A stretch of DNA of 64,000 nucleotides from Pseudarthrobacter sp. AL07 (GCF_029960665.1 NZ_JASBRB010000009.1:49054-113053); one strand, 5' to 3'. Counted from the first letter of the stretch, positions 32,961-42,375 are shown. A program made the numbers and translations. Notes: generated by a model from the letters alone, not told the origin.

Positions 32961-34354
32961 CCGGCACCCTCGGGCCGCGGCGCGTACGCCTCACGGCTGA
33001 TGATCCGCAGCGGGTGGCGGCGGTCCTTAAGGTCCACCCTGAGTGCCAGCTCGCCCTTTCGGGCCAGGACGACGCCGACAGTCACCGCGGCGAGCGCCGG
33101 CACCCCGCCGGAGACCATGAGTGCCACGTGCGGGTCCACGTGCTCCGCGATCCAGCCGAGCATCGGCCCGCCGATGGCCTGGCCGCCGATCAGCACCATG
33201 ATGTACAGGCTCATGACCCGGCCCCGGATGCCCATGTTTGAGCTGATCTGGACCAGCTGGTTGGAACCGGTCAGGAACATCAGGCACCAGAATCCGGACA
33301 GGACCATCACCACGCTGAACCACACCATGGACGGCGCCAGCGCGGCCAGGCACAGCATCAGACCGTACATTCCGGCGCAGAACACCACCGACCGGAGCCG
33401 CAGCTGGCGGCGCCGGGTGGAGGCGACAGCACCGGCCAACGCTCCGAGTGCCACCAGTGCGTTCAGCAGGCCGTAGCCGCCGGCACCGACGTCGTAGACG
33501 TGGTCCGCGAAGGCGGCGAGCAGGACGGGCAGGCTCATGGCGAAGACGGAGATGAAGCCGGCCATCAGCCACGGCCAGTAGATGGTGGGTTTGCTGAGCG
33601 CGTACTGCAGCCCCTCACGCAGCATGCCCTTTTTCTTGGGGGCGGGAGCGCTGAGGAACAGCTGGTCCTTGCGCAGGAGCAGCAGCATGGTCACCGTGGA
33701 GCAGCACGCCAGCGCATTCGCGGCGAAGGCCCAGCCTGCGCCGACGGCAGTGAGCAGCAGTCCTGCCAGCGCCGGGCCGATCAGGCCGCCCAGCTGGAAC
33801 GTGGTGGAGTTGACGCTGATGGCGTTTCGCAGGTACCTGGGACCTACCAGTTCGTTGACGAACACCTGGCGCGCGGGCTGATCCAGTACCGTGACCAGGC
33901 CCAGCAGCAGCGCGATGAGGTAGACGTGCCACACTTCGATGACGCCGGTCAGGGCAAGCACCGCGAGTGCCGCCGCGAGGACCGCGGCGAGGCTCTGGCA
34001 AAGGATGAGAATCCTGCGCTTGGCGAACCGGTCCGCCATCATGCCGCCCCAGGGACCCAGAAGCAGCGACGGCATGAACTGCAGAGCCACCGTGATGCCC
34101 ACGGCGGTGACGGAACCGGACAGTTCCAGCACCAGCCAGTCCTGGGCGATCCGCTGCATCCAGAGGGCGATGACCGCGACAAAGTGCCCGATCGCGAAGA
34201 TGCGGAAATTGGGGACCCGCAGGGAGATAAACGTGTGCCGCCAGGGCAGGTGTTCACTGACGAAGGCGATGGGTTGGGTTTGGATGGAAGCGGCGGAGGC
34301 GGAGTCGATGACGGGCTGGCTGACGGTTGGCGACGTTGGCGGTGGGGGTGCCAC
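32957..34354 (-). CDS. MFS transporter
   Basis: 465 residues, about 12 membrane helices, resembling EntS/enterobactin-exporter-type and other drug:H+ MFS members (MMADRFAKRRILILCQSLAAVLAA includes the motif A equivalent; LVGPRYLRNAISVNSTTFQLGGLIGPALAGLLL is characteristic). The 40-residue N-terminal extension is Pro/Ser/Thr-rich. GTG start. Its 3' end overlaps the stop of the convergent dehydrogenase by four bases. Divergent from a LysR regulator; likely its target. Confidence 0.87.
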   Translation of the reverse strand: MAPPPPTSPTVSQPVIDSASAASIQTQPIAFVSEHLPWRHTFISLRVPNFRIFAIGHFVAVIALWMQRIAQDWLVLELSGSVTAVGITVALQFMPSLLLGPWGGMMADRFAKRRILILCQSLAAVLAAALAVLALTGVIEVWHVYLIALLLGLVTVLDQPARQVFVNELVGPRYLRNAISVNSTTFQLGGLIGPALAGLLLTAVGAGWAFAANALACCSTVTMLLLLRKDQLFLSAPAPKKKGMLREGLQYALSKPTIYWPWLMAGFISVFAMSLPVLLAAFADHVYDVGAGGYGLLNALVALGALAGAVASTRRRQLRLRSVVFCAGMYGLMLCLAALAPSMVWFSVVMVLSGFWCLMFLTGSNQLVQISSNMGIRGRVMSLYIMVLIGGQAIGGPMLGWIAEHVDPHVALMVSGGVPALAAVTVGVVLARKGELALRVDLKDRRHPLRIISREAYAPRPEGAG

Positions 34355-34446
34355 AGGGATGTCCTCAGGGAAGCGGGCGGACTGGGATGCTTCCCACGCT
34401 AGGCTGGTCCCAGATGATTATGTAGCCCTATCGCGTCTATAACTAC

Positions 34447-34463
34447 CATTACAAAACGTAATG
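34447..34463. promoter_or_regulatory. Dyad CATTAC-N5-GTAATG, candidate LysR operator
   Basis: Perfect 6-bp inverted arms with spacer AAAAC, in the A/T-rich gap between the divergent MFS and LysR genes, 52 bp before the LysR start. Geometry matches LysR-type T-N11-A sites. Identity of the binding protein is inferred from position. Confidence 0.5.
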
Positions 34464-34514
34464 TCTCCCACTCTGACGTGGGTGAATAGCCGCCCGGCAG
34501 TCAAGGAGTCCATC

Positions 34515-35369
34515 GTGTTCGAACCCGCCCAACTCCGCTCCTTCCTTGCTGTGGCCGAGACGCTCAGTTTCACCAAGGCAGCGGAACGCCTGGGCCTGGC
34601 ACAGCCCACAGTCAGCCAGCACGTCCGCAAGCTGGAGACGGCCGCCAAACGAATCCTCGTCAGCAGGGACACGCGCGATGTCCGGCTCACGGACAACGGG
34701 GACGCGATGGCCGGCTTCGCCCGCACCATCCTTGCGGCCCACGATGCCGCCACCCGGTACTTCTCCGGCTCGGCCATGCGGGGTAGGCTGCGTTTCGGCA
34801 CGGCAGATGACCTGGCCATCACCGGCCTCCCCCGGATCCTTCGTGAGTTCCGGCAGGTCTATCCACAGATCAACCTGGAGCTCACCGTTGGCCAGAGCGA
34901 TCAGCTGTACAAGAAACTCAACGCGGGCCAGCTGGACCTGGTGTTTGTGAAGTGGGTGGCCGGCGTCAAGGACGGCACAGTGGTCCAGCACGACACCTTT
35001 TCCTGGGTGGGACTGGAGCAGACGTCCCTGGAGCCCGGGGATCCCGTCCCCCTGATCGCCTACCCCTCCCCCAGCCTTAGCCGGAAACTGGCCATCGATG
35101 CGCTGGAATCAAGCGGCCGGACCTGGCGGATCACGTGCACCACCCGGCAGATCAGCGGCGTCCTGGCGGCACTCCGGGCAGGCATCGGCGTTGCCGTGAT
35201 GCCGACGTCGCTGGTTCCCGAAGACCTGAAAATCATCACCCGCCGGTTCGACCTGCCGCCGGTAGGCGACGTCGACTTCACCCTCATCCGCAACCCGCTG
35301 GCCAACGCCGAGGTGATCGACGCGCTGACCCAGGCCATCGTCGGACGGACGCTCAAAAAGTCGGTCTGA
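34515..35369 (+). CDS. LysR-family transcriptional regulator
   Basis: 284 residues. Helix-turn-helix at residues 3-62 (LRSFLAVAETLSFTKAAERLGLAQPTVSQHVRKLE), then an effector-binding domain with a periplasmic-binding fold (GRLRFGTADDLAITGL...). GTG 34515 has AAGGAG at seven bases, better than an ATG upstream at 34461. Divergent from an MFS gene with a dyad between; probable local regulator of that transporter. Effector unknown. Confidence 0.88.
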   Translation: MFEPAQLRSFLAVAETLSFTKAAERLGLAQPTVSQHVRKLETAAKRILVSRDTRDVRLTDNGDAMAGFARTILAAHDAATRYFSGSAMRGRLRFGTADDLAITGLPRILREFRQVYPQINLELTVGQSDQLYKKLNAGQLDLVFVKWVAGVKDGTVVQHDTFSWVGLEQTSLEPGDPVPLIAYPSPSLSRKLAIDALESSGRTWRITCTTRQISGVLAALRAGIGVAVMPTSLVPEDLKIITRRFDLPPVGDVDFTLIRNPLANAEVIDALTQAIVGRTLKKSV

Positions 35370-35525
35370 CCAAATTTGCCGCAGGATTCAGGGCTGAAAC
35401 GAACCATTGAAGTAAAAGCCCGCCTCCTCTATGCTGGATTCTCCATGGGGTCAAGCAGTGGCCGGTTCAACACTACGAGTGCGCCCCGCAGCCCATGATG
35501 TGGCCGTACTCGGGATAGGCAGCCA

Positions 35526-35840
35526 ATGACGACAGCCGAGAATACCCATTTACACCCTGTATATACCCAGCGGCATAGCACTGCACGGCCGCTGGTCACC
35601 CCTCATTCCAGCTACAGCACCGGCATTTCGCGGGCCGCCGAGTACATCGGCAAGCCCACATGCGACAAGTGCGGCACGGATGAATTCATTTACCTCGAGT
35701 CCTTCATTCCGCCGGTGTACCGGCGTGACGGGGCGGTCAGGACACTGGGCGAAGTCGCCTACACCTGCACCCGTTGCGAAAATTTCTCCGCCCACAATGT
35801 TCCTGCATCGTGGACTCCCCCAGGCTGGTATCTGGGCTAA
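35526..35840 (+). CDS. Hypothetical protein with two CxxC zinc-ribbon knuckles
   Basis: 104 residues. CDKC at about residues 46-49 and CTRC at about 80-83 form a likely zinc ribbon around FIYLESFIPPVYRRDG; the rest is Ser/Thr-rich. ATG 35526 is the only in-frame start before the motif. It is preceded by the LysR gene (157 bp) and followed by a strong terminator, so it may be a single-gene unit. No known family recognised. Confidence 0.7.
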   Translation: MTTAENTHLHPVYTQRHSTARPLVTPHSSYSTGISRAAEYIGKPTCDKCGTDEFIYLESFIPPVYRRDGAVRTLGEVAYTCTRCENFSAHNVPASWTPPGWYLG

Positions 35841-35906
35841 TTACCAACGGTCTCCAGGCTCGCCCCGGCGCAGCCCCTGATCACTACTCAACTATTCAGA
35901 AGCGAA

Positions 35907-35944
35907 GGCCCGGCAACCGCCCGAAGGCGGCCACCGGGCCTTTT
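35907..35944. terminator. Rho-independent terminator after the zinc-ribbon gene
   Basis: GGCCCGG (35907-35913) pairs with CCGGGCC (35934-35940), with an inner ACCGCCC-type hairpin loop, followed by TTTTC on the plus strand; AAGG before the first arm gives CCTT for the opposite strand. It can serve the zinc-ribbon gene and the convergent putA gene. Confidence 0.8.
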
Positions 35945-35967
35945 CGTGTCTGTTGGGCCGGTCAGCC

Positions 35968-38900
35968 CTAGATCAGCGACGCCGAGAGGTGGTTCGGGGT
36001 GCCGAACCGGTGGGCCGTGACGCTGATGGCCTGCTCGTGCAGGAACGGCAACAGCTCCACCCGTCCGGCCTCCGTGACCGCGTGGGCGTAGATCGCCAGG
36101 TCCGGACGCCCGTCCGTGGCCTCGGCGAGGGCGGTGGCGTCACCGCCGATCAGGCGGATACGCGCGCCGGAGAGTTTGCCCGCCGCGGCGAGGCGTGCCG
36201 CCGAAGTCAGCCAGCCGGCGTCGGACTCCACCGTGACGTTGATGTCCAGCCCGATGAGCACGGCGCGCAGCTGGGCGGGAAGGTCGACGGCGGTGGAGAC
36301 GGTGAGTGCCGAACCGGCCAGGACGCCGGCCGCCACAGTCCGCGCCAAGTGGGCCAGTGGGGCACCTTCGGAGAGCCGCACGGTGACCGGCAGCCCACGG
36401 TAACGGAAGATGTTCCGCTCCGCACTGAGCCCGGAAACGTCCTTGGCGTTGCCGAACTCCTCGGCCCAGGCCTGTGCGTCGGAGGCCAGGGAACGTTGCA
36501 GCGTCCCGAGTTCGCCCGGCTGCAGGGCGCCTGCGGCGGCGTTCAGGATACGGCCGACGTCGGCGTTGGTGATCGGGGCGTCAGCAGTGCTGGCTGTGCT
36601 GGTCCAGTCACCGAGGCCGGCCAGGTAGTTGGGTCCGCCTGCCTTGGTGCCGGCCCCAACGGCGGATTTCTTCCAGCCGCCGAACGGCTGGCGCTGCACG
36701 ATAGCGCCGGTGATGCCGCGGTTCACATAGAGGTTTCCGGCCTGGATAGAGTCCAGCCAGGTGCCGAGCTCGTCCGGGTCCAGGGCGTGCAGGCCGGCGG
36801 TGAGGCCGTACTCCACCTGGTTCTGGATCTCGATGGCCTCCTCCAGCGTGTCAGCGGTCATGACGCCCAGGACCGGTCCGAAGAATTCGGTGAGGTGAAA
36901 GTAGGACCCGCGGCGCACTCCGTAGCGCACGCCCGGGCTCCAGAGACGGCCTGTTTCGTCCAGCTCGCGCGGTTCCACAGCCCAGGTTTCGCCCTCGCCG
37001 AGGGTGGTGAGGGCGTTGAGCAGCTTGCCGTTGGCCGGCTCGATGATGGGGCCCATCTGGCTGGTGGGGTCCTGCGGGTAGCCCACCTTCAGCGAGGTGA
37101 CGGCATCAACCAGCTGGTTGTGGAATCGCTTCGATTTGGCAACAGTGCCCACCAGGATTACCAGGGAGGCTGCGGAGCACTTCTGGCCGGCGTGGCCGAA
37201 CGCGGAATACGCCACGTCCTTCGCGGCCAGGTCCAGGTCCGCACTCGGCGTGACGATGATGGCGTTCTTGCCGCTCGTCTCGGCCAGCAGCGGCAAGTCC
37301 TTGCGGAACGAGCGGAACAGCTCGGCGGTCTCGTAGCCGCCGGTAAGGATCACGCGGTCCACTGCGGGGTGCGAGATCAGCTGCTGACCGAGCTCACGCT
37401 CGCCGAGCTGGACCATGGTCAGCACGTCGCGCGGGATGCCGGCTTCCCACAGTGCTTCGATCATCACGGCACCGCTGCGGCGGGCCTGCTTGGCGGGTTT
37501 GATCACGACGGCGGAGCCGGCTGCAAGTGCCGCGAGGGTGGACCCTGCCGGGATGGCGACCGGGAAGTTCCACGGCGGGGTCACCACGGTGAGCTTGGCC
37601 GGGACGAACGTGGCGCCGTCGACCTTTTCCAGCTTCCGGGCGGACTCGGCGTAGTAGTGGGCAAAGTCCACAGCTTCGCTGACCTCGGGATCGCCCTGGT
37701 CGATGGTTTTGCCGGTTTCGCTGGCCATGACCTCCAGGAGGTCGGCGCGGCGGGCTTCGAGGAGGTCGCCGGCGCGGTGCAGCATCCTGGCGCGCTCGTC
37801 GCCGGTCAGGGCACCCCAGGCCTTGCCCTTCTCGACGGCGGTAGCGATGACGGCGTTCAGGGTGTCCGCGTCACTGATGGTTGCGGCCTCGACGGCGGCG
37901 TTGCCCAGCGTGGAGCCTGCCACTCGGCCCAGGATGGCACGGCCCCAGTCGCGGTTGGCGGGCAGCGACGGATCGGTGTCCGCGGTGTTCTCGAACGAGC
38001 CGTGCGGCATCGGCGCGGCAGGGAGGGCGCGGTTCTGCCGGCGGTTCGGGCCCGGGACCTCGCCGTCGAGCGTGTCGAGGGAGGCGAGGAAGCGCTGCTT
38101 CTCACGCTCGAAAAGGGATTCGTTCTCGCTGAGTTCGAACACCGCGGACATGAAGTTGTCCTGGCTGGCGCCCTCTTCGAGGCGGCGGATCAGGTAGGCG
38201 ATGGCGACATCGAACTCGGCGGGGTGCACCACGGGGGTGTAGAGCAGGAGCGATCCAACGTCCCTCTTGACGGCTTCGGCCTGGCCCTGCGCCATGCCCA
38301 GCAGCATCTCGAATTCGATGCCGGCTTCCACGCCGCGCCGCTTGGCGAGCAGCCAGGCGAACGCGATGTCGAAGAGGTTGTGGCCCGCCACGCCGATCCG
38401 GATGTTGTTGATCCGGTCCGGGTGCAGCGAGTAGTTGATGACGCGCTTGTAGTTGGTGTCCGAATCCTGCTTGGTGTGCCAGGTGGCCAGCGGCCAGTCG
38501 TGCAGCGAGGCTTCGACGTGTTCCATGGGCAGGTTGGCGCCCTTGACCACGCGGACCTTGATGGCAGCGCCGCCGTTGGCGCGGCGCTCGGCGGCCCAGC
38601 CCTGGAGGCGGATCATGGCGGCGAGGGCGTCCGGGAGGTAGGCCTGCAGCACAATGCCGGCCTCGAGGTTCTTGAACTCGGGCTTGTCCAAAATCCTGGT
38701 GAAGACCGCGATGGTCATGTCCAGGTCCTTGTATTCCTCCATGTCCAGGTTGATGAACTTGGCGTTCTTCCCGGCGCCGGCGAAGGACGCGGCCTTGGCG
38801 AACAGCGGTGTGAGCTTCTCGACAACGTGCTCCACGGCCTCGTCGAATGCCCAGGCGGAGTGCGGGGCCACGGTGGAGGAAACCTTGATGGAGACGTAGT

Positions 38901-39447
38901 CCACGTCCGGGCGGGCCAGGAGCGTGTGGGTTCCCGCGAGCCGGCGGGACGCCTCGTGTTCGCCCAGGACGGCCTCGCCGAGGAGGTTCACGTTGAGCTT
39001 GATACCGTCCTTACGGATCTTGGCGATTGCCGGGCCCAGCTTGGCGTCGGTGGCGTCAACGATCAGGTGGCCCACCATTTCGCGGAGCACACGGCGGGCG
39101 ATCGGGATGACAACCTGCGGCAGGACCGGGGCCATGGTGCCGCCGAGGCGGACGGCACTGCGCATGTACCAGGGCAGGAACGCCGGGACCTTGGGCGCCA
39201 GTGCGGCGAGGTTGCGGGCAGCCACGTGGAGGTCCTCCGGGCGGACCACGCCGTCCACGAAGCCCACGGTGAAGTCCAGACCGTTCGGATCCTTCAGCAC
39301 ACCGGCCAGCTGCTCAGCCGAGGCATCAACAGGAACTTTCGAAGCCTCGGTCAGCCAGCGGCGCACCAGCGTGATGGTATCCGCCGCGAGGGCACGGGCC
39401 TGCGGGACGTCTGTCTGTCCGGCGGCTTCCGTTGCAGTGTGGGTCAT
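35968..39447 (-). CDS. putA: Bifunctional proline dehydrogenase / L-glutamate gamma-semialdehyde dehydrogenase
   Basis: 1159 residues. The N-terminal part (about 90-430) is an FAD proline dehydrogenase barrel, containing YVSIKVSST, FINLDMEEYKDLDMT and the LLGMAQGQAEAV motifs. The middle (about 510-960) is an aldehyde dehydrogenase with catalytic E723 (LAETSGKN) and C757 (GQKCSAAS). The final 200 residues are an extra C-terminal domain with degenerate ALDH-like features, as in long PutA proteins. No DNA-binding RHH domain is present, so this PutA is not a self-repressor. It oxidises proline to glutamate at the membrane. ATG 39447 has AAGGAAAG upstream. An operator-like motif lies 70-100 bp upstream. 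Confidence 0.95.
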   Translation of the reverse strand: MTHTATEAAGQTDVPQARALAADTITLVRRWLTEASKVPVDASAEQLAGVLKDPNGLDFTVGFVDGVVRPEDLHVAARNLAALAPKVPAFLPWYMRSAVRLGGTMAPVLPQVVIPIARRVLREMVGHLIVDATDAKLGPAIAKIRKDGIKLNVNLLGEAVLGEHEASRRLAGTHTLLARPDVDYVSIKVSSTVAPHSAWAFDEAVEHVVEKLTPLFAKAASFAGAGKNAKFINLDMEEYKDLDMTIAVFTRILDKPEFKNLEAGIVLQAYLPDALAAMIRLQGWAAERRANGGAAIKVRVVKGANLPMEHVEASLHDWPLATWHTKQDSDTNYKRVINYSLHPDRINNIRIGVAGHNLFDIAFAWLLAKRRGVEAGIEFEMLLGMAQGQAEAVKRDVGSLLLYTPVVHPAEFDVAIAYLIRRLEEGASQDNFMSAVFELSENESLFEREKQRFLASLDTLDGEVPGPNRRQNRALPAAPMPHGSFENTADTDPSLPANRDWGRAILGRVAGSTLGNAAVEAATISDADTLNAVIATAVEKGKAWGALTGDERARMLHRAGDLLEARRADLLEVMASETGKTIDQGDPEVSEAVDFAHYYAESARKLEKVDGATFVPAKLTVVTPPWNFPVAIPAGSTLAALAAGSAVVIKPAKQARRSGAVMIEALWEAGIPRDVLTMVQLGERELGQQLISHPAVDRVILTGGYETAELFRSFRKDLPLLAETSGKNAIIVTPSADLDLAAKDVAYSAFGHAGQKCSAASLVILVGTVAKSKRFHNQLVDAVTSLKVGYPQDPTSQMGPIIEPANGKLLNALTTLGEGETWAVEPRELDETGRLWSPGVRYGVRRGSYFHLTEFFGPVLGVMTADTLEEAIEIQNQVEYGLTAGLHALDPDELGTWLDSIQAGNLYVNRGITGAIVQRQPFGGWKKSAVGAGTKAGGPNYLAGLGDWTSTASTADAPITNADVGRILNAAAGALQPGELGTLQRSLASDAQAWAEEFGNAKDVSGLSAERNIFRYRGLPVTVRLSEGAPLAHLARTVAAGVLAGSALTVSTAVDLPAQLRAVLIGLDINVTVESDAGWLTSAARLAAAGKLSGARIRLIGGDATALAEATDGRPDLAIYAHAVTEAGRVELLPFLHEQAISVTAHRFGTPNHLSASLI

Positions 39448-39513
39448 GGTTTGCTCGTTCTTTCCTTGGTCTGGAAGGGGTCTCATTCATCAGTATGATC
39501 TTGCAGTCACATA

Positions 39514-39549
39514 AGATAAAGCGATGTTTTCTAAGCAATACAGGTTAGA
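39514..39549. promoter_or_regulatory. 36-bp putA upstream motif with TCTAA-N10-TTAGA dyad
   Basis: AGATAAAG, GA, TTCTAA, CAATA and TTAGA blocks are shared without gaps with 41289-41324 (26 of 36 positions identical). It contains a TCTAA-N10-TTAGA inverted pair. It lies 67-102 bp upstream of putA, in an A/T-rich stretch. The LysR protein at 41342 is the natural candidate binder. Confidence 0.6.
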
Positions 39550-39607
39550 AAAATCAACTCTTTTCTCGAGGGCTTAAACAAGAATCGGCAGGCCAACCCC
39601 GCCCCGA

Positions 39608-39664
39608 TGCCCTATCACTTTTGGTCGCTAAAACGCGGGTTTGGGGACCAAAAGTGATAGGGCA
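39608..39664. repeat. Long inverted repeat P3 (TGCCCTATCACTTTTGGTC)
   Basis: Arms 39608-39626 and 39646-39664 are perfectly complementary over 19 bp with a 19-nt loop (GCTAAAACGCGGGTTTGGG). It lies 63 bp past the stop of the permease gene (transcribed toward it) and upstream of putA. No U-tract follows. Confidence 0.9.
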
Positions 39665-39726
39665 CTGTGGATTAGGGGGTGAACCTGCCGACAAATGAGA
39701 GAGCGTCCGCGGCGGGGAGGCCGGGG

Positions 39727-41190
39727 TCAGCCGAGGGGCCGGTGCATTCCCACGGCTTCCTCGTGCCGGGGACTGTCAGGGTTCATCAGCGAGTGCTTGC
39801 GGCCGTAGCCGAAGTAGATGACCAGGCCAATGACGAGCCAGACGCCGAAACGCAGCCACGTCTCCCAGTGCAGCTGAAACATCAGGAATCCGGACGCCAG
39901 GACGCCGAAGGCCGGAACAAGCGGCATCAGGGGCAGCCGGAAGGTGCGTGGAGCGTCAGGCTTCTTGTAGCGGAACACAATCACCGAGAAGCAGACGACC
40001 ACGAACGCGGCCAGGATGCCGATGTTGGTCAGGTCGGCGACTGCCTTGATCGGGAACACGCCGGCCAGCAGGGCGGAAGCGATGCCGGCAATCCAGGTGA
40101 CGCGCTGGGGAGTGCCGTGGCGGTCCGTCTTGGCGAACCAGCCAGGGAGCAAACCGTCCCGGCTCATCGAGAACCAGACACGGGTGACGCCGAGCAGGAA
40201 GGTGAGCATGACTGTCAGGATGGACAGCACGGCAAAGACCGAGATGATCGTGGCGATGACCGGCAGTCCCACCCCGTTGAACGCGGAGGCGAAACCGGCT
40301 TTGGGATCGATGTCCTGGTAGTTCTGCATGCCGGTGAGTACCAGGGTGGCGGCGACGTACAGGAGCATCGCGATGATGAGGGACATGATGATCGCCTTGG
40401 GCATGTGCTTCTTGCCGTCGGTCGCCTCTTCCGCGGCGGTACTCATGGCGTCGTAACCGAAGACGGCGAAGAACACCGTGGCCGCGCCCGCTACAACCGG
40501 GCCGAAGCCGCTGGGCATAAACGGGTTGTAGTTGCCCGTATCGATGTAAAAGATGCCCAGACCGATGATGAACAGGATCAGGACGACCTTGATTCCGACG
40601 GCCACCAGTTCGAAGCGGCCGAACGTCTTCGTGCCTCGCGACAGGATCCAGGTCACGAGCAGGCAAACCGCGATCGCCGGGATGTTGACGATACCTCCAG
40701 TTCCCTCGTCCGGAGTCGCGGTCATCCAGGCGGGCATATGGATGCCGATGCCGGTCAGAAACGCGTCGAAGTAGCCGGATATGCCGATGGCCACTACAGC
40801 CACAATCGCGATGTACTCGAGCAGCAGATCCCAGCCAATGAACCAACCAATGATCTCACCGAGCGCCACGTAGCCGTATGTGTAGGCCGAGCCCGCCCGA
40901 GGGATCATGCCGGCGAATTCCGCGTAGGACAGCGCGGCCGCCGCGCTGGCGAGGCCGGCGATCAGGAAGGAAAACAGCACCGCCGGGCCGACGCCGGGGT
41001 TGTCTCCGCTACCGGCAGCCACCAGCCCGGCCAGGGAGAAAATACCGACGCCGATGATCCCGCCGACGCCGATAGCCGTCAGCTGCCAGAGCCCGAGGCT
41101 CTTGAACAATCCGCTGTGTTTATTCTCTTCTTCGATGTCGTCAATGGGCTTGCGTCTCATGATCGACTGGGTCATATCTTTAGGGCTCAT
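39727..41190 (-). CDS. APC-family amino-acid permease
   Basis: 487 residues, 12 membrane helices of the APC superfamily. Near the start, GLWQLTAIGVGGIIGVGIFSLAG is the conserved TM1 GxG[IV]xG unwound region; then FAGMIPRAGSAYTYGYVALGEIIGW and AFFAVFGYDAMSTAAEE-like segments match the cationic/YhdG group. It is likely a proton-coupled importer. The shared operator with putA suggests proline or a related amino acid. ATG 41190 has AGGAG upstream. Divergent from a LysR regulator. Confidence 0.9.
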   Translation of the reverse strand: MSPKDMTQSIMRRKPIDDIEEENKHSGLFKSLGLWQLTAIGVGGIIGVGIFSLAGLVAAGSGDNPGVGPAVLFSFLIAGLASAAAALSYAEFAGMIPRAGSAYTYGYVALGEIIGWFIGWDLLLEYIAIVAVVAIGISGYFDAFLTGIGIHMPAWMTATPDEGTGGIVNIPAIAVCLLVTWILSRGTKTFGRFELVAVGIKVVLILFIIGLGIFYIDTGNYNPFMPSGFGPVVAGAATVFFAVFGYDAMSTAAEEATDGKKHMPKAIIMSLIIAMLLYVAATLVLTGMQNYQDIDPKAGFASAFNGVGLPVIATIISVFAVLSILTVMLTFLLGVTRVWFSMSRDGLLPGWFAKTDRHGTPQRVTWIAGIASALLAGVFPIKAVADLTNIGILAAFVVVCFSVIVFRYKKPDAPRTFRLPLMPLVPAFGVLASGFLMFQLHWETWLRFGVWLVIGLVIYFGYGRKHSLMNPDSPRHEEAVGMHRPLG

Positions 41191-41288
41191 CAGGTACTCC
41201 TGCGTGGGGTGCGGCCCCATCGCGGCGCCCCGGAAGAGGCTGTGACAGGGGTAACTCAAGTACACCAGTATGCAATCGCAATTGCGTT

Positions 41289-41324
41289 AGATAAAGTGAC
41301 TACTTCTAACCAATATCCATTAGA
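41289..41324. promoter_or_regulatory. Second copy of the putA motif, between permease and LysR
   Basis: Ungapped match to 39514-39549, including the TCTAA-N10-TTAGA dyad (41305-41324). It lies 18 bp before the LysR start and about 100 bp before the permease. A perfect CGCAATTGCG palindrome (41277-41286) immediately precedes it. Suggests autoregulation plus control of permease and putA. Confidence 0.6.
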
Positions 41325-41341
41325 TTCATCAAGGAATGGCT

Positions 41342-42268
41342 ATGCTCGATGTCCGTCGCCTGCGGCTTCTGCGCGAACTGAAGATCCGGGGCACCCTGGC
41401 GGAGGTGGCGGAGGCACTGCAGTACAGCCCGTCGTCGGTCTCCCAGCAGCTGGCCCTGCTGGAAAAGGAAGTGGGCGTCGAGCTGCTCCGGAAAACGGGG
41501 CGCCGCGTGCAGCTGACGCCCCAGGCCGAAGTCCTGGTGGCCCACACCGCCCAGCTGCTCGAAACCATGGAGCAGGCGGAGGCGGACCTGGCGGCGTCGC
41601 TGACCACTGTCACGGGAACGGTCCGGATTGCGGTGTTCCAGTCCGCGGCCCTGGCCCTGATGCCGGACACGCTCACGCGGATGACGGCGGAGTACCCGGA
41701 GGTCCGGATCGAAATGATCCAGCGCGAACCCGAAACAGCCCTTCACGAGACGTGGGCACGCGACTTTGACCTGGTCATCGCCGAACAGTATCCGGGCCAC
41801 GCCGCCCCGCGGTACCCGGAACTGGACCGCATCAAGCTGACCACTGACGCGATCCGGCTGGCCGTTCCGCCGGCGGACTCCAGCCGGCCGCCCATAACGT
41901 CGCTGGAAGACACTGCCGCACTTCCCTGGGTTATGGAGCCCCGCGGCGCAGCCTCACGGCACTGGGCGGAGCAGGCCTGCCGGAGTACCGGATTCGAGCC
42001 CGACGTGCGCTTCGAAACAGCAGACCTGCAGGCGCAAATCCGGCTGATTGAGTCCGGAAATGCCGTGGGGCTGATGCCGGACCTCGTCTGGACAGGGCGG
42101 AGCACCACCGCCCGGCTGCTGGATCTGCCGGGGCATCCGCGCAGGACCGTGTTCACGTCGGTGCGCCGCGCCAGCGCACAACGGCCCGCCATCCTCGCCG
42201 CCCGCGAGACGCTGGCAGCCACCGCCATCTCAGTAGCAGGGACGGACGACGGCGGCTCGTCCGGGTAG
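41342..42268 (+). CDS. LysR-family regulator, probable controller of permease and putA
   Basis: 308 residues. HTH at about residues 2-58 (VRRLRLLRELKIRGTLAEVAEALQYSPSSVSQQLALLEKEVG), then the LysR effector domain (GTVRIAVFQSAALALMPDTL). ATG 41342 is preferred over 41336 because AAGGA is six bases upstream. Divergent from the permease, with the shared operator motif in its promoter. Effector presumably proline or another amino acid, by inference. Confidence 0.87.
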   Translation: MLDVRRLRLLRELKIRGTLAEVAEALQYSPSSVSQQLALLEKEVGVELLRKTGRRVQLTPQAEVLVAHTAQLLETMEQAEADLAASLTTVTGTVRIAVFQSAALALMPDTLTRMTAEYPEVRIEMIQREPETALHETWARDFDLVIAEQYPGHAAPRYPELDRIKLTTDAIRLAVPPADSSRPPITSLEDTAALPWVMEPRGAASRHWAEQACRSTGFEPDVRFETADLQAQIRLIESGNAVGLMPDLVWTGRSTTARLLDLPGHPRRTVFTSVRRASAQRPAILAARETLAATAISVAGTDDGGSSG

Positions 42269-42375
42269 GTGCCGGATCGCCCGGTCACGTTCCGGGCGGC
42301 TGCTCGGGCAGCCTCCGGGGCCATGTTCAGTACGTCACAGCGCGATCCGGGAGCCGGCGCTAGACTGGGCGGGTT

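Noticed and set aside
35953..39498. Long open frame (about 1180 codons) on the plus strand opposite putA
   Set aside because: Antisense reading of putA with no recognisable domain; an artefact of high GC codon bias.
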